Assembly: GCA_014730295.1 (NCBI GenBank)
Contig: WJIN01000142.1
Coordinates: forward strand, 1-22,439
DNA: 22,439 nt
DNA from: Promethearchaeota archaeon
GTDB taxonomy: Archaea > Asgardarchaeota > Lokiarchaeia > Sigynarchaeales > SOKP01
Direction: 5' to 3'
This document shows positions 7,587 through 15,192 of this stretch, piece after piece (positions within the stretch are counted from its first letter, which is position 1; every line of letters starts with the position of its first letter). The position numbers were made by a program, and so were the translations under genes. The notes below the pieces were generated by a model, which saw nothing but the letters and a program-made list of their open reading frames with translations, ran no database searches and was not told the origin of the DNA.

Positions 7587-8516
7587 TTACTCTAAAAGCG
7601 CATTGAGAATTTCTTTTATTTCGCTTAAAAATTCGGGAAACTGGGTGAGAAAAGCTTCCTTAAATTTTTCTTGTAAAAGCGCAGAAATAAAAAAACTCTC
7701 ATCTTGAATATCAATCCCGTGTAAATATGAAACTAGCTCATTTTCGATTGTTAGAAAATTTTTATTATGCTCGTAGTTTTCTTCTTGTATTCGTTTCAAT
7801 AGGAAAAGATGTTCCTTAATAGCTTCGAGTAAATATACATAAATGCCGGGATCGATATCTTCGCTGTAGAATTCGCTGATGATAATTCCGTTCTTATCAA
7901 ATAAAATGAGTGAAGTACAATTAAACTCCCCCAATGATTTTTCCATCAACAGCGAGAGTTCAAAAAATTTTTCATCAAAAATGGAAAGTCCGTAAGATAT
8001 TAGCTGGACGATAGAAATTACATCATAAATTGAGGTTTGTTGAAAGAGGATGTTAAATGAGGGGTGCTCTTCTTTGATTTTTTCCCGCAAATAATGAATA
8101 TCTTCATTGATTTCTTCATAGGAGCGGACTTCGGGATCATATTTGTGGAACGTTATAATAATTGGAATATCCATATCGTTTTTTCTAAAATAGCTAACTA
8201 TAGAATCGAAATAGTCAAGTGATGCTTGAAATTTTTCTTGGTCTTGAATATCCATCACATACAAAAGTAAATCGGTTTCAGAAAAATAGATATCCGCTTT
8301 TGAAAGATACATTTCACGATATTTTTCCTGACCGCCCATATCCCAGAAGATGGCATCTCGTCCGAGGAAGGTCGTCTTTTTATATTCTACTCGTATGGTA
8401 GGTTTTAATTCCAGGATTTCGTCTCTAAAATCGTATTTTTTATCAAGAGCGGTAAGAATAGATGTCTTACCCGCGTTGTGGAGCCCACTAACAATTACTT
8501 TGATTGCGTCTTCCAT
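7587..8516 (-). CDS. Rag/Gtr-like small GTPase with C-terminal roadblock-like domain
   Basis: 309 residues. The G domain (about 1-180) has every GTP-binding motif: P-loop GLHNAGKTS (11-19), switch Thr40, WDMGGQ (58-63), HKYD as G4 (124-127) and TSIYD as G5 (161-165). The HKxD form of G4, the TIxVEY strand before FLG, and the overall spacing match eukaryotic RagA/Gtr1 better than Rab or Arf. Residues ~190-309 read as a second alpha/beta domain (TSLILFDKNGIIISEF at 201-216, then helices and FLTIENELVSYL), consistent with the roadblock/longin-type dimerisation domain of Rag proteins. There is no lipidation motif or signal peptide. It is a single gene with an upstream A/T box; the ATG at 8516 is the only good start. 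A role in nutrient or membrane-linked signalling is inference from eukaryotic relatives. Confidence 0.87.
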   Translation of the reverse strand: MEDAIKVIVSGLHNAGKTSILTALDKKYDFRDEILELKPTIRVEYKKTTFLGRDAIFWDMGGQEKYREMYLSKADIYFSETDLLLYVMDIQDQEKFQASLDYFDSIVSYFRKNDMDIPIIITFHKYDPEVRSYEEINEDIHYLREKIKEEHPSFNILFQQTSIYDVISIVQLISYGLSIFDEKFFELSLLMEKSLGEFNCTSLILFDKNGIIISEFYSEDIDPGIYVYLLEAIKEHLFLLKRIQEENYEHNKNFLTIENELVSYLHGIDIQDESFFISALLQEKFKEAFLTQFPEFLSEIKEILNALLE

Positions 8517-8769
8517 TTTAATGACACTTTTCTATGGTTATAAGTATAACTTACTTAAATAATAAAAGATGTTGATTAAAAATTTGTGGAAAAGATAAAT
8601 TAATATTTGAGAAACATGTATAAATTTGTTTTATTTTTCGGGTTTGAATATATTCTCATAAATTTCAATTCTCGATATTATAATGATAATACTTGAATGT
8701 TATTCATTTTTTTAATTGAAATCTTCTCTCTTATCATTAAAGAAATATAAAGAGGATATATGAGTTAAA

Positions 8770-8961
8770 TTGATTGAGGAACCCACCAATTTTTTGAGAA
8801 ATTTGAAATTTCAAATCAGAAGAAAAGAGGAGTTTTTAGATAAGAGTCTTATCTCATTTCGAGCACAAATCAGAAACTGCATTGAAAGTTTCGAAGAGGT
8901 CTATTACCGGGAAGCCTATAAAGAACTGATAAACGAGTTGCGAAACCGTTCCAAGAAATAA
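8770..8961 (+). CDS. Small charged helical protein, unknown
   Basis: 63 residues starting at TTG 8770. The sequence is rich in Glu, Lys and Arg with few breakers, and predicts one or two long helices (FLRNLKFQIRRKEEFLDKS, then FRAQIRNCIESFEEVYYREA). I recognise no family. A TATA-like AAATATAAAG lies about 25 nt before the TTG, fitting a leaderless message, and no conserved gene is on the opposite strand. The neighbours are the Rag-like GTPase (divergent) and yjbQ (convergent). Existence is probable but unproven; the unusual start lowers confidence. Confidence 0.5.
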   Translation: MIEEPTNFLRNLKFQIRRKEEFLDKSLISFRAQIRNCIESFEEVYYREAYKELINELRNRSKK

Positions 8962-9056
8962 GAATAGATTGAAATGTGTACATTACATTGGGATTTTTCG
9001 GTGAAAAAAGTAGGATAAAAAAGAGAGAGGAATAATATCTAACAATTTATAGTTTT

Positions 9057-9479
9057 TTATTCTCCGATAATGGTACAGTAGATTTTCCGATTTCGTGGTT
9101 TTTCGTCAAATTCCAGATAGATTATCTGTTGCCATGTTCCATGGACCACTTTTCCATTCTGAACTGGGAATGTCTCAGAAGAGCCGATGAGAAACGATCG
9201 CAGATGCCCTGCTCCATTATGGTCTCCCCACGTATTATGATGGGCATAGTCCCTGTCATAGGGGATAATTTTTTCGAGAAACTCTTCAATATCGGTTTTT
9301 ACCAATCCAGGTTCATATTCTGTGGTTGAAATTCCCCCCGTTGACCCTGCAACATGGACATTAACCAATCCATTAGAAATATTACTTTCACTAACCGCAT
9401 TTTGAACTTTATCGGTGATATTAATGATATCGCAATATGGTTCGGTGCTTAGAGAAAATGTCTTAATTTCGACAGCCAT
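9057..9479 (-). CDS. yjbQ: YjbQ/UPF0047 family protein (thiamine-phosphate-synthase-like)
   Basis: 140 residues, the usual family length. The family signature is intact: GSTGGISTTEYEPGLVKTDI (45-64), then PYDRDYAHHNTWGDHNGAGH (73-92) and a C-terminal GTWQQIIYLEF block (114-124). Members form trimers with conserved His residues; some have weak thiamine-phosphate synthase activity, but the physiological role is not settled. An in-frame GTG at 9488 is possible. I prefer ATG 9479 because GGATG lies 8 nt before it and conserved sequence begins soon after. It is divergent from the sulfotransferase gene. Confidence 0.88.
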   Translation of the reverse strand: MAVEIKTFSLSTEPYCDIINITDKVQNAVSESNISNGLVNVHVAGSTGGISTTEYEPGLVKTDIEEFLEKIIPYDRDYAHHNTWGDHNGAGHLRSFLIGSSETFPVQNGKVVHGTWQQIIYLEFDEKPRNRKIYCTIIGE

Positions 9480-9567
9480 AGTATTCACATCCGTTTTCTT
9501 TAAATAGTAATTTCATTTATTACTCTTAGATAATTTAAAAATCGTATTAAATTTAAGTTAAAACCCA

Positions 9568-10455
9568 GTGAGCTCTCTAATGAAAGTTCAAAATTCTGAC
9601 GCGATTAAAGAAGAGAATGTAGCCCATCCTCAGAAGGTAGTATTTATTTGTGGTGCTCCGCATTCAGGATCCACCTTATTAGGATTGATTTTAGGAAGTC
9701 ATACTCGATGTTTTTACGCAGGAGAGGCGAATAAAGTAAAATTTTTGAGGAAAAATAATGAACATCCGGACAAATATTGTAAAATATGTGGACCAAGCTG
9801 TGAGATATGGGGAGATTTTGTATACAATAAGGATTTGAATATCTACCCAATTCTTTCTAAAAAAACGGGAAAAGAGATTGTGATAGACTCTACCAAAAAG
9901 CTTGAATGGGTGAAAATTCAGCTCGATAAATTAACAAATACTCCATCAGAGAAGTATCTGATTTATCTTTTAAGGGACGGGAGGGCGGTGATCAATTCTC
10001 GTCTCAGAAAGTATAAAGAAACGCACCCAGAAGAAATTATCGAGGAGTGGATCCGCCATATGGAAAAGACAAACTATTTTTATCAAGGATTTAATGGACC
10101 GAAAATTCAACTCCATTATGAGGAACTTGCCACGGAGCCAGTTAAAGCGATAAGGTCCTTATGTCAATTTCTCGGTATAATCTATGAGGATGCAATGCTA
10201 CGCTACTATAATCATCAGCATCATCCATTAGGGGGAAATACCGGTACGCAATCTCTTATTATAAAAGCACAAGAAGAGAATATAGAAAACCAATATATTC
10301 AATTGAGTGAACGAAATAAATATTATTATTCAGATCATCCGCTTTCAATTAAGCTAGACCTCCGTTGGGTAAAGGAGCTCGATTCGGATGTGATCGAATT
10401 GTTCGAACGAAAAGCAGGTGAAATAAATCTTCCTATGAAATGGAAGGAAAAATAA
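9568..10455 (+). CDS. Sulfotransferase-family protein (PAPS-dependent type)
   Basis: 295 residues. The 5'-phosphosulfate loop is GAPHSGSTLLGLILGSH (29-45) and the 3'-phosphate-binding segment is LLRDGRAVINSRL (134-146). These are the two hallmarks of sulfotransferases using 3'-phosphoadenylyl sulfate. VIDSTKK (105-111) and HHPLGGN (218-224) are also typical of the Sulfotransfer_3 group. A CKICGPSC segment (71-78) could bind a metal or form disulfides. No signal peptide or membrane segment is seen, so it should act in the cytoplasm; the acceptor is unknown. The GTG at 9568 gives the longest form; an ATG at 9580 preceded by GTGAG is an alternative. It is tail-to-tail with a second sulfotransferase-fold gene. 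Confidence 0.87.
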   Translation: MSSLMKVQNSDAIKEENVAHPQKVVFICGAPHSGSTLLGLILGSHTRCFYAGEANKVKFLRKNNEHPDKYCKICGPSCEIWGDFVYNKDLNIYPILSKKTGKEIVIDSTKKLEWVKIQLDKLTNTPSEKYLIYLLRDGRAVINSRLRKYKETHPEEIIEEWIRHMEKTNYFYQGFNGPKIQLHYEELATEPVKAIRSLCQFLGIIYEDAMLRYYNHQHHPLGGNTGTQSLIIKAQEENIENQYIQLSERNKYYYSDHPLSIKLDLRWVKELDSDVIELFERKAGEINLPMKWKEK

Positions 10456-10522
10456 AAGAATAATATAGAAGCAGAAAGAAAAAGTCAAAAACACAAAAAT
10501 AAAAATCGAGAATTATTAACTC

Positions 10523-11899
10523 TTAAATTATTTCAAATAATTGCTCATTAGTTTTAACATCGGGGAAACGTGTATTTATCACGGGGTAATTTAGAAAATT
10601 GCAGAGCTTTTTCCACGCACCTTCTTCAAAAATGTTTAGAACCAATAGTTTTCCCGGTTTATCCTTAAAGTAATCCAAGACATTTTTTATATGAAGATCA
10701 AAAACATAGGACATTCTGTCTCGATTGAATTTGTAGGTTCCATACACGCTGGCCCGCAGAAGCCGTCTAACTTTCATATAAGTCTCTGTCTGAGTGGAAT
10801 CTTCAAATGGATCTCGATCACTCCAATGTCGCTCAAAAGAGGTTAACCATGCTTCTTTGTCTCTCATCGTGAGAATAAATTTACTATTAGGAAAGAGTTT
10901 ATCCAACTGAGCGTAGTAAGGTGAGACTGTAATATCAGAAATACCGTCATAATCTTTCAGAACGGAGAAATTAAAGTCTCCGCTCGATAATTCATCAAAT
11001 GTCTCTCTATCGCTTGGATAATGTATAATATTATATCCTAAAATATACAGGGCGACTGTGAGGCTTTTCGTTCCCGTTCTACTTAATCCAATACAAAAGA
11101 TCTTTTCGTCATTTTCTATAGAACCCAAGGTATTATAAGCAACTCGTAAGTCTAATACTTCTTGAAGTTCTAATTTGAATTTTTCTTTAATCTTTAGTGC
11201 GCTTAGTTGGTCTTTAGCGATTTGGTGAAGGTTTTCAATAAAGAAGGATATTTCGTTGGAGGGAGCATTAGAAGGAATAGAATTCCGGGTGTATTTGACC
11301 GCTTGTCTGGCAATCACATAATCTAAATCCTCGTTGTGCCAATTAGCCATGCAATGCTCTAATTTTAGTCTCCTATGCTCTGATCGGCTTCTCAATTCTC
11401 TGAGCGCATATTTCACATAAATATCTTCATAATATTGAAAAAAATCGTGGAAGATACGAAATCGTTTAAATACCTTTTTTTCTCCCAGTTTCTCTAGAGC
11501 TATGTTCCTTAATCGGGATTCGGGACGTAAAATATACTTGAGATCTTCTTGTGGAATTTTTATTTGTTTCATTTCCTCAACGACATCTCTTCTTGTTATA
11601 TGAGTTCCCGTGTGAATAATTCCTCGAAATTTATCCATCACAAAGCAATCGATATATGCTTCTTCATTTTTATCCAGAAATTCTCTCATATTTTCCATAA
11701 TTAGGCAATCTGCATCCATAAAAACGATGAAATCCCCTTCATATTCAATATTGAGGATATGTTCCATTGCTTTGGCAAAGGGCTTTATATTTTCAATTAT
11801 ATGGACCTTATCTGGCTTAATATTTTTAAGCGCAAATTCGAGTGCTATATCCGATGTGCGTTCTCCAATGGTTCTAAAAACCAATTCTACTTTTTTCAT
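10523..11899 (-). CDS. Glycosyltransferase-like/sulfotransferase-fold fusion protein
   Basis: 458 residues with two parts. Residues ~1-200 resemble a GT-A nucleotide-sugar domain: beta strands around VELVFRTIGER, then GDFIVFMDADCLIM (55-68) with the DxD metal/nucleotide-binding motif. Residues ~265-450 are a sulfotransferase fold: IFCIGLSRTGTKSLTVAL (267-284) is the phosphate loop, and FILTMRDKEAWLTSF (341-355) is the second phosphate-binding segment, as in the Sulfotransfer_4 group. The linker is helical. There are no membrane segments. The ATG at 11899 is supported by the conserved first strand. It is plausible that one chain adds a sugar and a sulfate to the same acceptor, but neither substrate is visible. 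Identity of the second domain is clearer than the first. Confidence 0.77.
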   Translation of the reverse strand: MKKVELVFRTIGERTSDIALEFALKNIKPDKVHIIENIKPFAKAMEHILNIEYEGDFIVFMDADCLIMENMREFLDKNEEAYIDCFVMDKFRGIIHTGTHITRRDVVEEMKQIKIPQEDLKYILRPESRLRNIALEKLGEKKVFKRFRIFHDFFQYYEDIYVKYALRELRSRSEHRRLKLEHCMANWHNEDLDYVIARQAVKYTRNSIPSNAPSNEISFFIENLHQIAKDQLSALKIKEKFKLELQEVLDLRVAYNTLGSIENDEKIFCIGLSRTGTKSLTVALYILGYNIIHYPSDRETFDELSSGDFNFSVLKDYDGISDITVSPYYAQLDKLFPNSKFILTMRDKEAWLTSFERHWSDRDPFEDSTQTETYMKVRRLLRASVYGTYKFNRDRMSYVFDLHIKNVLDYFKDKPGKLLVLNIFEEGAWKKLCNFLNYPVINTRFPDVKTNEQLFEII

Positions 11900-12269
11900 T
11901 TTATTTAATTTTAGTGTACTTACAATTTTATTGAATACAATTATTTTTTTTGGCTTTTTTTTTTACTTAGATGGGTATGTAACAAATAATTTTCATTATT
12001 TAATATAAAGATCCGTTTTCTCAGTATTTTTATGATTTTTTTCTTTTTTCTTTAAATATTGATTACATTCCGCAAATCTTATTTATATTCACTATTCTTG
12101 GAAGCCTTATATAAACTCAGAAAAATTATATACTACTTGAAAAAAATATACAATAATCCAATTTAATATTAATGGTTTTTCCAGTTTTTTTAAAAATCAC
12201 AAAGAGAAAAAATACCTTTTCGATATAATGAAAAGGATGGATTAATCGAAGGTTTTATTAAAATTTTGA
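11900..12269. other. AT-rich intergenic region with TATA palindrome
   Basis: Upstream of the fusion gene and downstream of the G-domain-like gene, both on the minus strand. The promoter of the fusion gene should lie at 11900-11960. A symmetric TTATATAA (about 12108-12115) could drive either strand, but no coding frame follows it. The rest is A/T runs. A hairpin at 12215-12236 is listed separately. Confidence 0.4.
12201..12236 (-). terminator. Hairpin plus T-rich tract after the degenerate G-domain gene
   Basis: CCTTTTC (12215-12221) and GAAAAGG (12230-12236) form a perfect 7-bp inverted repeat with an 8-base loop. Read on the minus strand it is followed by TATTTTTTCTCTTT, and it sits about 35 nt after the stop of the upstream gene, as an intrinsic-terminator-like structure would. 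Confidence 0.4.
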
Positions 12270-13325
12270 CTATTTATACCTCAAACATTCTCTATATTTA
12301 TTGATCTGTTCTATAATGCTCAAGGGTAAGCTTTCTTCACTTGCATGTTTCAGAATAAGAATTTTAGAAAGTAACAATAGTTCTTTTTGACCCAAATCTA
12401 TAATATTACTCCACCCCTCAGTACGAGCTTCGATACATATGAAATTTTCTGTACGTCTCCTTTTCATGCATTTTGTATCTTTACAGTTCTCACACATTTT
12501 TGGAGTATAATATACGTTTCCATTCCTTAGAAATATTGAAAATGTTCCATAATTAGGATTGTAAATATTTATCCAATCTTCTTGCATTTGTTCATATTCG
12601 ATATTGAGATTCTGAAGATAGTGTTTTAATGCTTTTGTGTTTATTCGGCAACGTTCATGGGAAATACCTTGAGTAGGTTCATAATAATCATCACAATCGT
12701 AATTTAAATTTTTTTTTTCTGAAAGTTTATCTATGGAAATAAAATCGACCACGAAATTATCATCGTAACAATTCGACTCGACTTTTTTAAGAAAAAAGTC
12801 GCTAATTTGTGCAAAAATTTCGCGTGCATGCGTAATAGTATTGATTCTAAATTGTTCAGTTCTGATTAGATCAGTAAAGTTGGCGGAGTTAAAATAAGCT
12901 TCTTGTACTTCTTCCGCTGTCTTATCGTTCAAGACAACACAAAATATAATCGTGACAATAGGAATACGTGTTTTGATTTCGTGAAAATATCGAATTATTT
13001 GTTCGACTTTATTTTCAGAGATAAGCACAACACAAGCTTCTGCTCCTGTATAGAAGGTAGTTCTGAGAAACGCTTTTTCGCGTGAGCAATTGATATTCCA
13101 TAAGAAATATTCAAAATTATGATTTTGGGAAAATAGATCGACCTTTGAGATGTTGACTCCGATGTTTCTCTTGTTTTCCATGGAAAGTGTACTAGAACTG
13201 AGATAATCTTGGAACTGGTTCTTAATATCTTCTAAACCCCCAAGTAGGCAGACCTTTTTTTTAAAGTATGCTTCTTTTAAGTCAGTTTTGAGAGTATTCA
13301 TCGATATTATCTGCCTCTTATCCAT
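12270..13325 (-). CDS. Degenerate Ras/Rab-like G-domain protein (pseudo-GTPase) with C-terminal Cys cluster
   Basis: 351 residues. Residues ~22-180 follow the layout of a Ras-superfamily G domain, but each motif is broken. KVCLLGGLEDIKNQF (24-38) occupies the P-loop, with only Lys35 left from GxGGxGKTS. NIGVNISKVDLF (54-65) matches the TIGVD strand. FLWNINCSREKAF (74-86) stands where WDxAGQERF should be. FYTGAEACVVLI (91-102) matches the YYRGAxGxIxV strand, and VVLNDK (130-135) replaces the NKxD motif. The C-terminal ~130 residues hold YTPKMCENCKDTKCMKRRR (273-291) with CxxCxxxxC, a possible metal site, and a conserved-looking WSNIIDLGQKELLLLSK stretch. The ATG at 13325 is used; an inner ATG (codon 9) is possible. 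Loss of GTP binding is inferred from sequence; the G-domain ancestry is a pattern judgment. Confidence 0.6.
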   Translation of the reverse strand: MDKRQIISMNTLKTDLKEAYFKKKVCLLGGLEDIKNQFQDYLSSSTLSMENKRNIGVNISKVDLFSQNHNFEYFLWNINCSREKAFLRTTFYTGAEACVVLISENKVEQIIRYFHEIKTRIPIVTIIFCVVLNDKTAEEVQEAYFNSANFTDLIRTEQFRINTITHAREIFAQISDFFLKKVESNCYDDNFVVDFISIDKLSEKKNLNYDCDDYYEPTQGISHERCRINTKALKHYLQNLNIEYEQMQEDWINIYNPNYGTFSIFLRNGNVYYTPKMCENCKDTKCMKRRRTENFICIEARTEGWSNIIDLGQKELLLLSKILILKHASEESLPLSIIEQINKYRECLRYK

Positions 13326-13416
13326 TAGGTACTAAGGAGATTAGGGGAGTAGATGATCATATATTAAATAAAATTCCAAATTAATATTTGTTATTATTGA
13401 TTTAAATAATCAAAGC

Positions 13417-13425
13417 TTATAAAAA
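13417..13425 (+). promoter_or_regulatory. TATA box of the 142-residue gene
   Basis: TTATAAAAA lies 23 nt upstream of ATG 13440, the spacing expected for transcription starting at or next to the start codon. There is no ribosome-binding site in between, so a leaderless message is likely. Confidence 0.5.
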
Positions 13426-13439
13426 ATTTTGATACAAGA

Positions 13440-13868
13440 ATGAGTGAGAAATACGAAGAACTCTTAGATAAAATCCACGATAAAAAAGGGAAGATCCCGA
13501 TATACATTACTATTACCATCCGTTCGGGAAAGAAAAAGGACTTAATCGATATTAAGATTAGAAAAGACAAATCTAATATTCTAAAAATCATGGCTCATGA
13601 AGCTGAGCAGAAAGGGTGGTATTTACATTCATATCATATACCATTGAAAAATTTAGGTTTACCAGAGGATGCAAAAAACAAAGAGATCCTCCCCTATTTG
13701 AATGAACCCTATAGAATAATGGCCGATAAATATACCAAAGATTTGGTTGAAGAAATACTTCAAAAATATATCGAAATTCACGCTGAGCGAAAAAAACATT
13801 TTTTCCGAACTGAACGATTTAAAGTGAAGAAAGATTTCAGTATTGGAGCGAAAAAAAAGGGTTTCTAA
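13440..13868 (+). CDS. Unknown basic protein
   Basis: 142 residues, strongly basic, with many Lys and Arg and a tail ending in IGAKKKGF. The N-terminal half predicts helix then two strands (IPIYITITIRSGKKKD, 19-34), and the middle predicts helices with YHIPLKNLGLPEDAKN. I do not recognise the family. The basic charge suggests nucleic-acid or ribosome contact, but nothing specific shows this. A clear TATA box, TTATAAAAA at 13417-13425, sits 23 nt before the ATG, so the message should be leaderless. Coding quality is good, with no conserved frame opposite. Convergent with trmI. Confidence 0.75.
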   Translation: MSEKYEELLDKIHDKKGKIPIYITITIRSGKKKDLIDIKIRKDKSNILKIMAHEAEQKGWYLHSYHIPLKNLGLPEDAKNKEILPYLNEPYRIMADKYTKDLVEEILQKYIEIHAERKKHFFRTERFKVKKDFSIGAKKKGF

Positions 13869-14043
13869 TTCTTATTTCATTTTCGCATCCAGAGGGCCTT
13901 TCGTTTTCTTGTTTCCTATTAAATTTGTCAAAAGAGATATCTTATCAAGGTCTACAGCAAGCAATAACCTCTCACTTTTTTAGTCCATTCTCGCGAACTC
14001 ACATGATACAAATCGCATATCTTAACTCTTCAAGTTTTTATAA

Positions 14044-14922
14044 TCAGTCATCTGAATCTCTTCTTAGTGGCATTCCATCCATCTCTACGAACTCTGGTTT
14101 CTGGGGTTTTATCGCTCTATAGGGATTTTCTCGATTTCTAATTTTTCTTGCGAATGTGAGATATCCCGAATGACCAACCATCCTGCTGTCTGGACGGGTT
14201 GCACTCCGTTTAATTTGCATATCCCTTAATAGCAATTCAACCGTCTTAATTTCAAAAAATTCATGCTCCTCTAACGCAAAGGTAGTTTTTTTCACTTGTT
14301 CTATAGTAGGAGAAAAAGAGACTATGCATCCACTCAATTTTAAATAATCTTTGACTTTTCTAATCGCGACCCATGGAATTGGCATATCCAATACCACGGC
14401 ATCAATGTTCTTGTGATTGAGCTTATCGTCTACGATATTTCCCTTCCTAATAGTAATAACGTCGTCCAATCTCGCATTTTTAACATTGCGACGTGCTTGT
14501 TTTAACGATTTGTCCCTTATATCATATGAATAAATATGACCATTGGGGCGAACATAGCTTCCGAGGATACAAGTGAGAGCACCAGAGCCAGTTCCAGCTT
14601 CGAGCACCTTACTCCCCGGGCCTATTCCCCCATATAACAGAATTAGTCCCGCATCTTGTGGATATATTATTTGGGTTTTTCTGCTCATATGTAGGATAAA
14701 ATCAGAGGGTAATGGTTTCAAGATGTAGAATTTGTACCCTTGTGAATCATGTGGATGGGAAAACGTACATATTCCATAGGATTTTCCTATGATATCATCA
14801 AAATATATAATGCCGCGATGTGTATGGAACTCTTCCCCCGATTTCGCTTGAGCTAGCCATCTTCTTCTAGGATCTAAGACAATAAACACAAAATCTCCGT
14901 TCTGAATTATATTTTCATCCAT
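14044..14922 (-). CDS. trmI: tRNA (adenine-N1)-methyltransferase, TrmI family (positions 57/58)
   Basis: 292 residues. An N-terminal beta domain (~1-75) precedes a Rossmann methyltransferase. The linker sequence IIYPQDAGLILLYGGIGPGS is typical of the TrmI/Gcd14 family. The SAM loop is VLEAGTGSGALTCIL (106-120), the acidic end of strand 2 is YSYDIRDKS (131-139), and the catalytic-side motif is VVLDMPIPW (176-184). The C-terminal RPDSRMVGHSGYLTFARK (243-260) is diagnostic. Archaeal members methylate A57 and A58 in the T loop of tRNAs, giving thermal stability. A charged ~30-residue tail after 260 is longer than in many relatives. Single gene, convergent with the unknown basic protein. Confidence 0.93.
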   Translation of the reverse strand: MDENIIQNGDFVFIVLDPRRRWLAQAKSGEEFHTHRGIIYFDDIIGKSYGICTFSHPHDSQGYKFYILKPLPSDFILHMSRKTQIIYPQDAGLILLYGGIGPGSKVLEAGTGSGALTCILGSYVRPNGHIYSYDIRDKSLKQARRNVKNARLDDVITIRKGNIVDDKLNHKNIDAVVLDMPIPWVAIRKVKDYLKLSGCIVSFSPTIEQVKKTTFALEEHEFFEIKTVELLLRDMQIKRSATRPDSRMVGHSGYLTFARKIRNRENPYRAIKPQKPEFVEMDGMPLRRDSDD

Positions 14923-15192
14923 ATTTTCTATTTATTTATTCGAATTATTTATTGATAATAACAATAGTCATAATATAAAATATAAAAGAAACAAAATTCA
15001 ATAAAAATTGTCAAATTTCCACAAAGGCATTAGATGATGTTAGATTGAAGTGAGCCCTAACAAATTAAAGAAATAAGTATCATTTTAGAATTGTTTATAG
15101 AGAAACTAAGCATAAAAAATAAAAATAATTAACCTTTAGTATATTCAACAGCTGAATAGCCAAGTATTTAGTACTTTTTAATTGAATTTTTT

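Noticed and set aside
11727..12008. 93-codon hydrophobic frame on the plus strand
   Set aside because: Mostly antisense to the start of the glycosyltransferase-sulfotransferase gene and extending into A/T-rich DNA; apparent membrane character comes from T-rich codons.
15030..15160. Possible C/D box guide RNA (GATGATG near 15033, CTGA near 15151)
   Set aside because: The boxes are about 120 nt apart, far longer than archaeal C/D RNAs, and the C box is imperfect.
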